NCBI GenBank assembly: GCA_005882315.1
Contig: VBAR01000001.1
Span: 445,736-509,735 of the forward strand
Reading direction: 5' to 3'
DNA length: 64,000 nucleotides
From: Bacteroidota bacterium
Lineage (GTDB): Bacteria; Bacteroidota; Bacteroidia; Chitinophagales; Chitinophagaceae
The notes beneath the pieces are model-generated. The model was given only the letters and a program-made list of their open reading frames with translations, was not told the DNA's origin and ran no database searches. Both the position numbers and the translations under genes were made by a program. Numbering within the stretch: position 1 is the stretch's first letter; every line of letters begins with the position of its first letter. This document shows positions 54,026 to 63,318 of this stretch, piece after piece.

Positions 54026-54060
54026 AAAAAAACTCCGGTGATGATCACCGGAGTTTTTTT
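54026..54060. terminator. Strong terminator after the SusCD pair
   Basis: A perfect stem built from 54026-54042 and 54044-54060, in practice about 15 bp with a 5-nt loop, with A-run and T-run arms. It stands between the SusD stop and the end of the convergent thioredoxin-like gene and can serve both. Confidence 0.93.
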
Positions 54061-54077
54061 ATGCTTAAAATAAAATC

Positions 54078-55298
54078 TTATTTTATTAGTTCCGCCAATT
54101 TATCATGCAGTTCCTGCCCTCTTAAATTTTGTGCAAGAACATTTCCCTCTGGGTCAACCAACACATTAAAAGGAATTCCACTAATGTTATATAAAGGAAC
54201 CACCGGGCTGTACCACTCTTTCAGATCGCTGATATGTGTCCATGTTAAATTATCCTTCATGATTGCTTTTGTCCAGAGATCTTTTGTCTTATCAAGCGAT
54301 ACGCCAAGTATGGTAAAATTTTTATTCTTGAATTTTTGAAATGCTGCTACCACATTCGGATTTTCCTGGCGACAGGGGCCACACCAACTTGCCCAAAAAT
54401 CTACCAACACATATTTACCCTTGAATGAGCTCAATGAGATCTGCTTGCCGGATGGATCAGGCATTGTTATTTCAGGCGCAGGCTTACCGATCCATTGACG
54501 AGTGCGAGCCAGTTCTTCTTCTTGCTTTTTCTTTTGTATTTCCAGTTCTTCTTTAATTTTAACCACTTCTTTATTAGCCGAAAATTTTGCAGAAATAGAT
54601 GAAATAACTTCATAGAGTTCGTCATCATTGAAGGGAATTAATTGCAGGTATTGATTTTCCCGGTTGATCGTTTGATAATAACCCAATACATACATTCCTA
54701 GGGCAGGGTTATTGGATTCGTCAATTGCAGTACGTGTAAATGATTTCAGTGATTCTGTTTGTTGTTTCCGGTCGTTCATTATCTGCTCAACTGCGGCAAG
54801 TTGTGGAGGTGTTGCCTTTGAAAGGCTATCGGCATGTTTATCTGCCTGGAAAAGCTTCATCAGGTTATTGCTGAAAGAAAAAAGATAATCCTTGAATTTC
54901 TGGCTGGCAGGTGAGCCTATTACTTCATAATTATCTGCATACTCATTTCCCCTATCAGGGAAGGTAGCATTCACAACCAGGTTAGTGGTATCATTTATAA
55001 CCGTTACTGAGGGAAATTGATTTTCATCCAGCCGGATGGCATAAGCCTTTTCAGTGTTCGCTATTGTTTTCAGGCTATACTTACCATCATTACCAATATT
55101 CGCTGAATCTACTTTTGTGCGCTGCATATTGATAATTGAAACTTCTTCGAGGTAAGCTTTTTTAGCTTTACTGTTGGTAAATGTTCCGGATACTTTGAAA
55201 GGTTTGCCTCCCGCTAAATTTTCTTCAGCCGTATTTTTTTCATTAGTACATGCTGCCAAAACAAATGCAGCAGTAGCAACTAAAACAATTTTGCGCAT
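54078..55298 (-). CDS. TlpA-like thiol:disulfide oxidoreductase lipoprotein (DUF4369)
   Basis: A 406-aa lipoprotein (LAAC, Cys17). Residues about 33-125 form a DUF4369-type beta domain (FKVSGTFTNSKAKKAYLEEVS in part), then a helical linker ending in a charged stretch (IQKKKQEEELARTRQ), and a TlpA/AhpC-type thioredoxin domain at about 268-406: PAPEITMPDPSGKQISLSSFKG in part and DFWASWCGPCRQENP with the redox pair Cys306/Cys309, then GIPFNVLVDPEGN with the cis-proline. It can reduce or isomerise disulfides of exported proteins. The gene starts 11 bases after gatB ends, so the two are probably co-transcribed although unrelated in function. Confidence 0.9.
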   Translation of the reverse strand: MRKIVLVATAAFVLAACTNEKNTAEENLAGGKPFKVSGTFTNSKAKKAYLEEVSIINMQRTKVDSANIGNDGKYSLKTIANTEKAYAIRLDENQFPSVTVINDTTNLVVNATFPDRGNEYADNYEVIGSPASQKFKDYLFSFSNNLMKLFQADKHADSLSKATPPQLAAVEQIMNDRKQQTESLKSFTRTAIDESNNPALGMYVLGYYQTINRENQYLQLIPFNDDELYEVISSISAKFSANKEVVKIKEELEIQKKKQEEELARTRQWIGKPAPEITMPDPSGKQISLSSFKGKYVLVDFWASWCGPCRQENPNVVAAFQKFKNKNFTILGVSLDKTKDLWTKAIMKDNLTWTHISDLKEWYSPVVPLYNISGIPFNVLVDPEGNVLAQNLRGQELHDKLAELIK

Positions 55299-55309
55299 AT
55301 CAACAATAT

Positions 55310-56758
55310 TTAAGATTTTAATTTTTCAAGCAATAAGCTATTAATAACTTTTGGATCAGCTTTTCCTTTTGTCTGTTTCATTACTTCGCCGGTAAATAAA
55401 GCAAGTAATCCCTTCTTTCCTTTTTTATACTCCTGAACTTTTGTTTCCAGTTTCTGCAACACAGCATCTACTATCGGTTCTAGTTCACCTGCATCGGATT
55501 GCTGAATAAGATTATTTTCAATAGCGATCTGTTCAGGGCTTTTATCCGGCTCATTCAGGAGATCAGTAAATATTTTTGAAGAAGCCGCAGAGAAACTTAC
55601 TTTATTCGATTGAACTAATCCGATCAACATAGCCAATTGTTGAGGAACAATAGGAAATTCAGCGATCTCTTTATTATTATCATTCAGCCATGTCTTAACC
55701 GGGCCAAGCATCCAGTTTGCAATCGCCTTATAATGCATACTGTGATTTGAAACGCTTTCGAAATAGTCTGCAAACGTTTTTTCTTCAGTAAGAATTCCTG
55801 CATCATAATCTGAAAGCTGAAATTCAGTTTTATACTTTTCTACCCTTGATTCTGGCAGTGCCGGGATGCTCTGCCGGATGGATTCAATAAAGGAATCTTC
55901 CAGGTTAAAAGGTGTAAGGTCAGGGTCAGCGAAATACCTGTAATCATCTGCATCTTCTTTATCCCGGATTGAAAATGTAGTTCCGCTGTTGGCATCAAAA
56001 CTTTTTGTCTGTTGAATAATTATCTCCCCATTTTCCAGCATACCTATCAAACAACCAGCTTCATGTTCAATAGCCCGTTTTACATTGCGGATAGAGTTCA
56101 GGTTTTTTACTTCAACTCTAGTACCCAGCTTTTCATCTCCTTTTTTCCGTACAGAAATATTGGCATCACACCGAAGACTTCCTTCCTCCATATTGCCATC
56201 ACACACTTCAAGATAACGTACCAGTTTTCTTATTTCAGTTAAATAAGCAAATGCTTCATCAGCGCTGCGGATATCCGGTTCAGTAACTATTTCAATTAAA
56301 GGTGTACCTGCACGGTTGTAATCAATACTTGTATTTTTTTCATCTACATCATGCAGGCTTTTACCGGCATCTTCTTCAAGATGTATCCGGTTAAGCCGGA
56401 TCGATCTTTCGCTATCCCGAACTTTTATTTTTATAAAGCCACCTTTACAAATAGGAGTAGTATGCTGGGATACCTGGTAACCTTTCGGTAGATCAGGATA
56501 GAAATAATTTTTTCTTGCGAAATAATTATTCTTTTCGATCTCACAGTTACAAGCCAATCCCATTTTCACCGCAAACTCCACAGCTTTTCTATTCATTTTA
56601 GGTAATGTTCCCGGATGACCTAATGTAATGGGGCTTACATGTGTATTTGGTTCGGAGCCGAAAGCAATACTGTCGCCACAAAATAATTTGCTCTGCGTGA
56701 GTAACTGTGCATGCACTTCAAGCCCAACTACTATTTCGTATAGATCTTTATTCGTCAT
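55310..56758 (-). CDS. gatB: Aspartyl/glutamyl-tRNA amidotransferase subunit B
   Basis: Subunit B of GatCAB, which turns Glu-tRNA(Gln) or Asp-tRNA(Asn) into the amidated forms by use of ammonia from GatA. The 482-aa protein shows EIVVGLEVHAQLLTQSKLFC, HPGTLPKMNRKAVEFA, YFYPDLPKGYQVSQ, LEEDAGKS, DYNRAGTPLIEIVTEPD and MEEGSLRCDANIS, plus the YqeY-like C-terminus (ALFTGEVMKQTKGKADPK). A -7 box at 56767-56774 ends 8 bases before the ATG. gatA and gatC are not adjacent, which is common in Bacteroidota. Confidence 0.97.
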   Translation of the reverse strand: MTNKDLYEIVVGLEVHAQLLTQSKLFCGDSIAFGSEPNTHVSPITLGHPGTLPKMNRKAVEFAVKMGLACNCEIEKNNYFARKNYFYPDLPKGYQVSQHTTPICKGGFIKIKVRDSERSIRLNRIHLEEDAGKSLHDVDEKNTSIDYNRAGTPLIEIVTEPDIRSADEAFAYLTEIRKLVRYLEVCDGNMEEGSLRCDANISVRKKGDEKLGTRVEVKNLNSIRNVKRAIEHEAGCLIGMLENGEIIIQQTKSFDANSGTTFSIRDKEDADDYRYFADPDLTPFNLEDSFIESIRQSIPALPESRVEKYKTEFQLSDYDAGILTEEKTFADYFESVSNHSMHYKAIANWMLGPVKTWLNDNNKEIAEFPIVPQQLAMLIGLVQSNKVSFSAASSKIFTDLLNEPDKSPEQIAIENNLIQQSDAGELEPIVDAVLQKLETKVQEYKKGKKGLLALFTGEVMKQTKGKADPKVINSLLLEKLKS

Positions 56759-56766
56759 AAAGAGAG

Positions 56767-56774
56767 CAAAAATA
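56767..56774 (-). promoter_or_regulatory. -7 box close to the gatB start
   Basis: TATTTTTG on the minus strand matches TAnnTTTG and ends 8 bases before the ATG, implying a very short leader. No clear -33 TTG at the expected spacing. Confidence 0.5.
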
Positions 56775-56838
56775 CGGGACTCAGTTTTAATGAACTGTCA
56801 CATTAAGTATAAAAGGACAGGCAGGGGTTAAATAAAAA

Positions 56839-56863
56839 GCCGCCCCGCTAAAAGCGGGACGGC
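56839..56863 (-). terminator. Terminator after the double-PDZ gene
   Basis: GCCGCCCCGC (56839-56848) pairs with GCGGGACGGC (56854-56863) with one mismatch. On the minus strand a TTTTTATTT tail follows. It starts 41 bases past the PDZ gene stop. Confidence 0.8.
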
Positions 56864-56903
56864 ATCAGGGCTATACTTTGCAATTATACTTTATACGTCA
56901 GGA

Positions 56904-57944
56904 CTATAGATCAGCTGTTTTTAATTTACGGGGCATTTTTACCTGGATCGTCTGCGCTTTTCCATCACGTTTTATTTTTAAGCTCAGATTTGGTTTGTCT
57001 TTGTTTTCCTTAACCAGTTTAGAAACTTCATCGGCGCTGTTTACTTCTTTATCATTTACATGAGTAATGATATCATTTTCTTTTACACCGGCTTTTGCAG
57101 CATTACTTTCTCCTTCTACGTCAATCACTTTCACACCTTTGCCATCATCAGTGTCCTGGACAGATAAACCCAATTTAGGTTGACCACCCATGTAATAACC
57201 CATTGCCTCATTATATCCCCGGTTTCTTGGCATTGCCTGTGCTCTTGGTATTTCCATTTCCTTGTAATTCATTTCAGGCATTTTCATATCCCAATTTTGA
57301 CCAGGTGTAAATGTAAATGCGCTTACGCCTTTCCATTTGGTTAACTCAGCAGTTGCTTTGCTTTCCTTTTTATCCCGCTGATAAGTAACGGCTACTTTAT
57401 CTCCGGGTTTATTTTTTTTAACTGCCTCAGCCAAACCATCCGGGTCTTCCACTTTTGTATCACCGATCTTTGTAATGATATCTCCTTCTTTCAGGCCAGC
57501 TTTTTCTGCAGCGCTTTCTTTTGTGACTTCAAGTACTTTTACACCAGCATCTGTTTTTTCAGTTACTACACCCAGCATTGCACGGTTTTCATCACCACTA
57601 TAAACATTCCAGCTACCACTGCCATTATGTTCGTATCCCGGAACAGCAAGTCTCTCATATCTTGAAAGATTATTTCCTGTTTTAAACTTTGATCTATTTA
57701 CTGTAATATCACCATCCTTCATGTCTTTAATGTCCTTACCATTAACAGTGATTTTGTCACCATCAATAATTACAGTCACTTTTTCATTCTTATCTGCTTT
57801 GCGGGTAATGGTGATGTGATCAACTTCATTAGGCGAAATTTGTTTTCCTTCTACTTTTACTTTCTCGTCCTGGGCATTGATGGCAGGAACGAATAATAAG
57901 GCGCCAATTACTGCTGCGCTAAGTTTTGAGATTATCTGCTTCAT
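56904..57944 (-). CDS. Exported protein with two PDZ domains
   Basis: A 346-aa periplasmic protein (signal SAAVIGALLFVPAINAQ) with an N-terminal beta-rich part (ITITRKADKNEKVTVIIDGDK in part) and two PDZ domains. PDZ1 is at about 115-190 (AMLGVVTEKTDAGVKVLEV, AAEKAGLKEGDIITKIGD), PDZ2 at about 252-330 (KLGLSVQDTDDGKGVKVID, AAKAGVKENDIITHVNDKEV). No protease domain is present, so it is an HtrA-like adaptor without catalytic part, probably binding C-termini of exported proteins. It has its own promoter box and terminator. No partner is indicated by its neighbours. Confidence 0.88.
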   Translation of the reverse strand: MKQIISKLSAAVIGALLFVPAINAQDEKVKVEGKQISPNEVDHITITRKADKNEKVTVIIDGDKITVNGKDIKDMKDGDITVNRSKFKTGNNLSRYERLAVPGYEHNGSGSWNVYSGDENRAMLGVVTEKTDAGVKVLEVTKESAAEKAGLKEGDIITKIGDTKVEDPDGLAEAVKKNKPGDKVAVTYQRDKKESKATAELTKWKGVSAFTFTPGQNWDMKMPEMNYKEMEIPRAQAMPRNRGYNEAMGYYMGGQPKLGLSVQDTDDGKGVKVIDVEGESNAAKAGVKENDIITHVNDKEVNSADEVSKLVKENKDKPNLSLKIKRDGKAQTIQVKMPRKLKTADL

Positions 57945-57980
57945 AGTCTTTTTTGTTTTTCTACGTTAAGTTTCGTAGAT

Positions 57981-57988
57981 CAAATATA
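57981..57988 (-). promoter_or_regulatory. -7 box for the double-PDZ gene
   Basis: TATATTTG on the minus strand is a perfect TAnnTTTG box, 36 bases before the start codon. CTACG and CGTAG (57961-57978) form a small inverted repeat in the predicted leader. The upstream -33 position reads TTTCG, not TTG. Confidence 0.5.
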
Positions 57989-58054
57989 AAGACATTTTTT
58001 TAAATACGAAATGTTTCGGAAATGTTAAATGAATTTTTGGTTTGGACGGGTGGA

Positions 58055-58591
58055 TCAGTGGTTGAGCGGATTGACGATTTGATATGTCTTTAGCTGATGG
58101 CCATCTATTTCCTGGACTCCTATATATTGCATTCCGCATTTCTCAAGCACATTCCATGAGCCTGTATTTTCGGGTATGGCTCTGCCTGTTATGAGTTTTA
58201 GGTTCAGCTTTTCAAATCCATATTTAATACATGCATAAGCTGCCTCGGTAGCATAACCATTCCCCCAGGACGATTTTTTAAACCGGTAACCAAGATCTAT
58301 TTCATCTAGCTCGGATCGATACTTTAAACCACACCAGCCAATAAACCCGATAGCTATCGGGTCAAGCCCTGGTTTTACATGTACCGCCCAGCGGCCATGA
58401 TTGTATAAAGCATATTGAGGTAAAATTGTTCTTTCCAGGATCTCTTGTGCATGATTGATATCTCTGACCGGATCGTAGGTATACTGTGTTACTTCGGGAT
58501 CGAGATTCAAATCATAAATGAGTTGCGCATCATTAAGAGTGAATATGCGGAGAATGAGACGTTGTGTTTCGATGATGACTGTATATGCCAT
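58055..58591 (-). CDS. GNAT-family N-acetyltransferase (RimJ/RimL type)
   Basis: A 178-aa protein with the RimJ/RimL pattern: IIETQRLILRIFTLNDAQLI, WAVHVKPGLDPIAIGFIG, EIDLGYRFKKSSWGNGYATEAA (acetyl-CoA binding loop) and NTGSWNVLEKCGMQYIG. It transfers an acetyl group to an amine, on a ribosomal protein, another protein or a small molecule; which cannot be read. A 16-bp palindrome (58346-58361) lies inside the codons for DPIAIG and is repeated upstream of alaS. The gene starts 17 bases after alaS ends and should be co-transcribed with it. Confidence 0.88.
   Translation of the reverse strand: MAYTVIIETQRLILRIFTLNDAQLIYDLNLDPEVTQYTYDPVRDINHAQEILERTILPQYALYNHGRWAVHVKPGLDPIAIGFIGWCGLKYRSELDEIDLGYRFKKSSWGNGYATEAAYACIKYGFEKLNLKLITGRAIPENTGSWNVLEKCGMQYIGVQEIDGHQLKTYQIVNPLNH
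58346..58361. repeat. 16-bp palindrome, copy 1
   Basis: CCCGATAGCTATCGGG, a perfect palindrome within the acetyltransferase gene. The same sequence occurs at 61452-61467 in the alaS/M23 spacer. Confidence 0.8.
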
Positions 58592-58608
58592 TTCTTAACA
58601 TACCTGAT

Positions 58609-61329
58609 TTATAAAAGTGATTTTACTTTCGCAATCACTTGTGCAAGGTTGGAAGCATCCTGTCCACCGGCAGTTGCCAGTGTTTTTTGTCCGCCGCCAC
58701 CACCTTTTATTAATGGGGCGATATGCTCTTTAATTATTTTTCCTGCATCAAGATTCTTTGCAGCAACTACTGTATCAGAAATTCCAACGGCAACAAATGG
58801 CTTACCTCCTATGTTCACACACAATACAGCTACATGATCCCGGAGATGGTTCTTTAAATCATAACAAAGTGTCTTCAATGCATCAGCATTGCTTACCTCA
58901 ACTATATCACCGATAAAGTTTACACCATTAATGATCTCATCTTTTTGCATCAATTCATTCCGAATGATCACTAACTGGCGACTCTCCAGTTTTTCAACTT
59001 TCTTTTCCAGCAATAGTTTATCCTCCATCATTTTTTCGATCGCTTTCAGAGGATCTTTTGATTTTACTAATTCACTAAGATGCTTAAACTGAGTTATTTT
59101 CTCACCAACATATTGCATAGCAGCTGGTCCTGTCAAAGCTTCAATACGGCGAACGCCAGCAGCTACCGCTGATTCAGTAAGAATGGTAAAAAATCCTATC
59201 ATTCCTGTATGACCAACATGGGTACCACCGCATAACTCAATAGAATAACTTGGATCAATAATAACAACCCGGACCCTATCACCATATTTTTCTCCAAACA
59301 AAGCCATTGCACCGGATTTTAATGCCTCTTCTTTAGGCAACTCTTTTATGACAACCGGGATATTGGCCCTGATCTTTTCATTTACAAGTATCTCAACTTT
59401 TCTCAATTCATCATCGGTCATTTTGGAGAAATGCGAAAAATCGAAACGCAATATTTCAGGAGAAACCAATGAACCTTTCTGTGCAACATGATTGCCTAAA
59501 ACCTGTCGCAATGCTGCATGCATCAGGTGAGTGGCAGAATGATTATAAGTTATATTTAAACGATCTTCCCATTTAACAGAAGCTGTTACAGGCATTGAAA
59601 TATCTGATGGCAGTTTATCTGTAAAATGAATGATCAGATCATTCTCCTTTTTTGTATCAGTTACTTCAATTTTTTCTTCACCGAATTGCAATATTCCTTT
59701 ATCACCAACCTGTCCGCCGCTTTCTGCATAGAACGGTGTTGCTTCCAATACAAGCTGGAATTGCTCTTTTATTTTTGATTTTACTTTCCGGTATTTAACA
59801 ACCTTAGTTTCTACCAACAAATCATTGTAACCAACAAAAGATGTTTTATCAACTTTATTTACATCTACCCAGTCTTCAGTATCAACCGCAGTAGCTGCAC
59901 GACTGCGATGTTTTTGTTCTTGAAGGGCTTTATTGAAGCCATCCATATCTAATGTCCAGCCTTCTTCCCTAGCCATTAAGCCAGTTAAATCAATTGGAAA
60001 TCCATATGTATCAAAAAGTTCGAATGCGAACTTTCCAGCTATTTGTTTATTTTTTCTTTCTTTGAAATATTCCCTTTGAGTCGATATGTATTTGTTTTTT
60101 GTTTCTTCGCTATCGCTTACATCAGCTATATATCCACCAGACATTGGTGAATCAGCATATGTAACATAATTTTTAAACCTTCTTATTCCAGAGGCTAGGG
60201 TCCGATAAAAAGAAGTTTCTTCCTCCCTTATTACATTTGTAATAAAGTCAGCTTGTGTAAATAATTCGGGAAATACTCTTTTTAATTGTTCTGCTAAAAC
60301 AAAAACTAACTTATAAAAAAAGGGCTCTTTTAAGTCAAGATAAGAATACCCATAGCGAACTGCTCTTCTTAAAATTCTTCGAACAACGTATCCTGCCCCA
60401 GTATTACTTGGCATTTGACCATCTGCAATACAACAACTAACCGCCCTGATATGATCTGAAATAACCCGCATTGCAATATTTGCATTCGTTTCATTTATAC
60501 TTCTTGGGTTTTCCATGTATCGATTACCACTAATCGAATAAATCTCATCTATCAATGGCGTAAACACATCAGTATCATAATTCGAAGTCTTTCCCTGTAC
60601 CACTTTCACCAATCTTTCCAAGCCCATTCCCGTATCAACATGCTTGTCCGGCAATGATTCAAGTGTTCCATTTTTTAATCGATTGAACTGGATGAATACG
60701 TTATTCCATATCTCCATCACCGTTCCTGTTTCGTCATTATTCACCCACGAATGGCCATCGTTATTTGCATTCGGACGGCTATCAAAATGTATCTCAGTAC
60801 AGGGACCGCAAGGACCTGTATCTCCCATTTCCCAAAAATTATCTTTTTTATTTCCGTTCAGGATCCTGTCTTCAGGGAGCCATTTTTTCCACTCATTAAA
60901 TGCTTCTTCATCTCGTGGTAAACCTTCTTTTGCATCACCTTCAAAGATGGTTACATACAAGCGGTTTTTATCCAGCTTATAAACTTCGGTTAGTAATTCC
61001 CAGCTCCACGCAATCGCTTCTTTCTTGAAATAATCTCCAAAGCTCCAGTTACCCAGCATCTCAAACATAGTATGATGATAGGTGTCCACTCCTACTTCTT
61101 CGAGGTCATTATGCTTGCCGCTTACACGTAAACATTTTTGTGTATCAGCAACACGTTTCCATGGTGCTGATTTATTACCGAGAAAATAATCTTTGAACTG
61201 GTTCATACCTGCATTGGTGAACATCAGCGTCGGGTCGTTCTTGATTACGATCGGAGCTGAAGGAACAATATCATGCCCTTTTGATTTAAAAAAATCCATG
61301 AAAGCCTGCCTGATCTGTGAACTGGTCAT
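58609..61329 (-). CDS. alaS: Alanine--tRNA ligase
   Basis: Charges tRNA(Ala). Start at 61329 gives a 906-aa protein opening with MTSSQIRQAFMDFFKSKGHD; the frame is open further upstream without family match. Catalytic core: PSAPIVIKNDPTLMFTNAGM in part and the motif around DTGPCGPCTEIHFD. The editing domain has the zinc ligands in NHSATHLMHAAL and CGGTHVGHTG. The C-Ala domain ends in IKGGGGGQKTLATAGGQ in part. Length is normal (about 870-910 aa). Confidence 0.98.
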   Translation of the reverse strand: MTSSQIRQAFMDFFKSKGHDIVPSAPIVIKNDPTLMFTNAGMNQFKDYFLGNKSAPWKRVADTQKCLRVSGKHNDLEEVGVDTYHHTMFEMLGNWSFGDYFKKEAIAWSWELLTEVYKLDKNRLYVTIFEGDAKEGLPRDEEAFNEWKKWLPEDRILNGNKKDNFWEMGDTGPCGPCTEIHFDSRPNANNDGHSWVNNDETGTVMEIWNNVFIQFNRLKNGTLESLPDKHVDTGMGLERLVKVVQGKTSNYDTDVFTPLIDEIYSISGNRYMENPRSINETNANIAMRVISDHIRAVSCCIADGQMPSNTGAGYVVRRILRRAVRYGYSYLDLKEPFFYKLVFVLAEQLKRVFPELFTQADFITNVIREEETSFYRTLASGIRRFKNYVTYADSPMSGGYIADVSDSEETKNKYISTQREYFKERKNKQIAGKFAFELFDTYGFPIDLTGLMAREEGWTLDMDGFNKALQEQKHRSRAATAVDTEDWVDVNKVDKTSFVGYNDLLVETKVVKYRKVKSKIKEQFQLVLEATPFYAESGGQVGDKGILQFGEEKIEVTDTKKENDLIIHFTDKLPSDISMPVTASVKWEDRLNITYNHSATHLMHAALRQVLGNHVAQKGSLVSPEILRFDFSHFSKMTDDELRKVEILVNEKIRANIPVVIKELPKEEALKSGAMALFGEKYGDRVRVVIIDPSYSIELCGGTHVGHTGMIGFFTILTESAVAAGVRRIEALTGPAAMQYVGEKITQFKHLSELVKSKDPLKAIEKMMEDKLLLEKKVEKLESRQLVIIRNELMQKDEIINGVNFIGDIVEVSNADALKTLCYDLKNHLRDHVAVLCVNIGGKPFVAVGISDTVVAAKNLDAGKIIKEHIAPLIKGGGGGQKTLATAGGQDASNLAQVIAKVKSLL

Positions 61330-61450
61330 ATTGTGAATTGTCAATTGTAAATGGTGAATAGTTGTTGATGTGCAGATTTGCGAATTAGCAAATATGCGGA
61401 TGAAGTGTTTGCTATAAGAAAATGCTGCATAGAAATACCGGACGTACAAG

Positions 61451-61468
61451 TCCCGATAGCTATCGGGA
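61451..61468. repeat. Palindrome, copy 2 (18 bp)
   Basis: TCCCGATAGCTATCGGGA, a perfect palindrome in the alaS/M23 spacer that contains the 16-bp copy of 58346-58361. Confidence 0.8.
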
Positions 61469-61551
61469 GCGACGCAACTAGCTGTGATAGTAGCAACTCA
61501 GACGGTACCAAAATCATCATTTCTGTCATAAAAAAACTGCGAAAATATGGG

Positions 61552-61582
61552 TTGATTTTTGCTGATGAAGAGGCTATATTTG
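61552..61582 (+). promoter_or_regulatory. Promoter of the M23 peptidase gene
   Basis: TTG at 61552-61554 and TATATTTG at 61575-61582 with 20 bases between match the Bacteroidota -33/-7 arrangement. The -7 box lies 49 bases before the start codon. Confidence 0.6.
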
Positions 61583-61631
61583 TTAACCTCCAAAGCGGGG
61601 CAAAGGTAATCAATACAGGCTTCAGGGGCTC

Positions 61632-62603
61632 ATGAAAAAAATCAAATATTACTACAATACTCATACCCTCCGGTATGAGAAACTCGAAACTCCCCTACGG
61701 GTAAAATTGTTGCGGGTATTTGGTTTTGTTGCGGCCGCCTTGGTTACGGCTGGCATTATTTCTTATTTCGCATTCCGGTTTGTGGGTTCGCCGCAGGAGA
61801 AAATGCTACAACGGCGATATGCAGTTTTGCAGGACCAGTTTGAAGAAATGAATGACTCCTTAAAATCGATAGAGCTACAGATGCATGAACTGGAGAAAAG
61901 AGATAATGATGTATACCGAGCCATTTTTGAGGCCAACCCGATACCAGACAGTGTTCGTGCCAAAGCACTTGAAATGAAACAGGAAGTGGAATTTGTAGAG
62001 AGCCTTGGCGGTAATGCGTTGGTACGTTCCATTAATAATTCGCTAAATAACCTCAGTAGCCGCATACGTATGCAGCAGGCATCTTACAAAGAAGTAGATG
62101 AACTGCTGAAAACAAAAGAAAGTATTCTTGCCCATACGCCAGCTATACAACCAGTAGCCAATAAAGATCTTGAGCGGATCGCTTCAGGTTTCGGTTACCG
62201 GATCGACCCGGTATATAAAACCACGAAGATGCATGCCGGTATCGATTTTACTGCACCCAGCGGCACGCCTATTTATGCTACTGCAGATGGTACTGTTTCT
62301 CTTGCGGGCAACGTAGGAAGTGGCTTTGGTAATCATGTCATCATCAATCATGGTTATGGTTATGAAACATTGTATGGTCATATGGTGAGAGTGAAATCAA
62401 GAACGGGCCAGAAAGTAAAACGCGGTGAAGTCATTGGTTATGTCGGTAGCACCGGTAAAAGTACAGGCCCGCATTGCCATTATGAAGTGCATTTCCGCGG
62501 TTCTAAGATAGACCCCATCTATTTCTTCTTTAATGATATCAGCCCTGAACAGTTCGATCGCTTAGTGAAGAAAGCAGCAGCGAGTAACCAGAGTTTTGAC
62601 TAG
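61632..62603 (+). CDS. M23-family metallopeptidase (LytM/NlpD type)
   Basis: A 323-aa inner-membrane-anchored protein: a short cytoplasmic part, one helix at about 28-50 (GFVAAALVTAGIISYFAFRFV), a periplasmic coiled coil (about 57-90: RRYAVLQDQFEEMNDSLKSI in part), and a peptidase domain at about 175-310. Zinc and catalytic residues are in KMHAGIDF (HxxxD), YGHMVRV and GPHCHYEVHF (HxH), so it looks active. It should cut peptide crosslinks in peptidoglycan, for example in cell division. The alaS-M23-MerR order is common in Bacteroidota. Confidence 0.93.
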   Translation: MKKIKYYYNTHTLRYEKLETPLRVKLLRVFGFVAAALVTAGIISYFAFRFVGSPQEKMLQRRYAVLQDQFEEMNDSLKSIELQMHELEKRDNDVYRAIFEANPIPDSVRAKALEMKQEVEFVESLGGNALVRSINNSLNNLSSRIRMQQASYKEVDELLKTKESILAHTPAIQPVANKDLERIASGFGYRIDPVYKTTKMHAGIDFTAPSGTPIYATADGTVSLAGNVGSGFGNHVIINHGYGYETLYGHMVRVKSRTGQKVKRGEVIGYVGSTGKSTGPHCHYEVHFRGSKIDPIYFFFNDISPEQFDRLVKKAAASNQSFD

Positions 62604-62694
62604 TGAATAGACTGTGGCTCCTCAATGTTCAGCTATTCATTATTATCTGTTATTTATTTTATGAACCCGACTTTTCCACACTATTAAGCTTCTG

Positions 62695-62726
62695 TTGCGT
62701 CGCACTCTTCAACTACAGTATCTTTG
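62695..62726 (+). promoter_or_regulatory. Promoter of the MerR-type gene
   Basis: TTG at 62695-62697 and TATCTTTG at 62719-62726 with 21 bases between. The -7 box ends 9 bases before the ATG at 62736; a TTG that could be read as an earlier start lies inside it, so the ATG is preferred. Confidence 0.65.
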
Positions 62727-62735
62727 CTGAGCATT

Positions 62736-63278
62736 ATGGAAGAGAAAAAACAAACACAGATTGCTTTTGAGTTTGAAGAGGCACCGGTAACGGTAGCTGA
62801 AGAGCCTGCACCATCAATAACAAAAGAGGTAAAAAATATTGAGAACAAAATTATTGCTGTTGCAAAAACTGTGAAAATGCATATACCCTCCAAACGCGGA
62901 CGCAAAGCCCTGAAAACTTCTGATGAAAATGCTGATCTAATCCGGATACCGGAAGATGAAATTCTTTTTCAAAAACAATATTATAATATCGGTGATGTAG
63001 CAAAGATGTTTCATGAAAAGACATCGCTGATCCGTTATTGGGAAACAGAATTTGATATTCTTGAGCCCCGCAAGAATCGTAAAGGCGATCGTTTCTTCCG
63101 TCCCATTGATGTAAAAAACCTAAAACTCATTTACGATCTGCTCCGCCGCCGCAAGATGACGATTGAAGGCGCCAAAACTTACCTGAAAGGCGCTGGTAAA
63201 GCAGAGGAGAAATATGAGCTGATTCAATCACTGGAAAAGATAAAAGGCTTTTTGGTGGAAATGAAAGCCAGCTTGTAA
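62736..63278 (+). CDS. MerR-family transcriptional regulator
   Basis: A 180-aa regulator. Residues 1-70 are a charged, probably flexible N-terminal extension (EEKKQTQIAFEFEEAPVTV in part, then KRGRKALK). The winged-helix MerR domain follows: YYNIGDVAKMFHEKTSLIRYWE in part, FDILEPRKNRKGDRFFRP and LKLIYDLLRRRKMTIEGAKTYL in part, followed by a short C-terminal helix. No effector domain or metal-binding cysteines are present. Such regulators follow the M23 gene in many Bacteroidota; targets are not known. Confidence 0.9.
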   Translation: MEEKKQTQIAFEFEEAPVTVAEEPAPSITKEVKNIENKIIAVAKTVKMHIPSKRGRKALKTSDENADLIRIPEDEILFQKQYYNIGDVAKMFHEKTSLIRYWETEFDILEPRKNRKGDRFFRPIDVKNLKLIYDLLRRRKMTIEGAKTYLKGAGKAEEKYELIQSLEKIKGFLVEMKASL

Positions 63279-63318
63279 GTTTTAACGATTCACACTCCCC
63301 CATTCAACGTTCTCCTTG

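Larger units (their letters stand above)
61330..61631. other. 302-bp divergent spacer between alaS and the M23 peptidase gene
   Basis: Holds the promoter of the M23 gene, a copy of the palindrome and probably the alaS promoter. CATATTTG on the minus strand at 61389-61396 is one base off the -7 consensus and could serve alaS. An 85-codon plus frame (61378-61635) has no product features and ends across the next start codon, so I reject it. Confidence 0.5.

Noticed and set aside
61378-61635. 85-codon plus frame upstream of the M23 gene
   Set aside because: It runs through the palindrome and promoter boxes and over the M23 start, without protein features.
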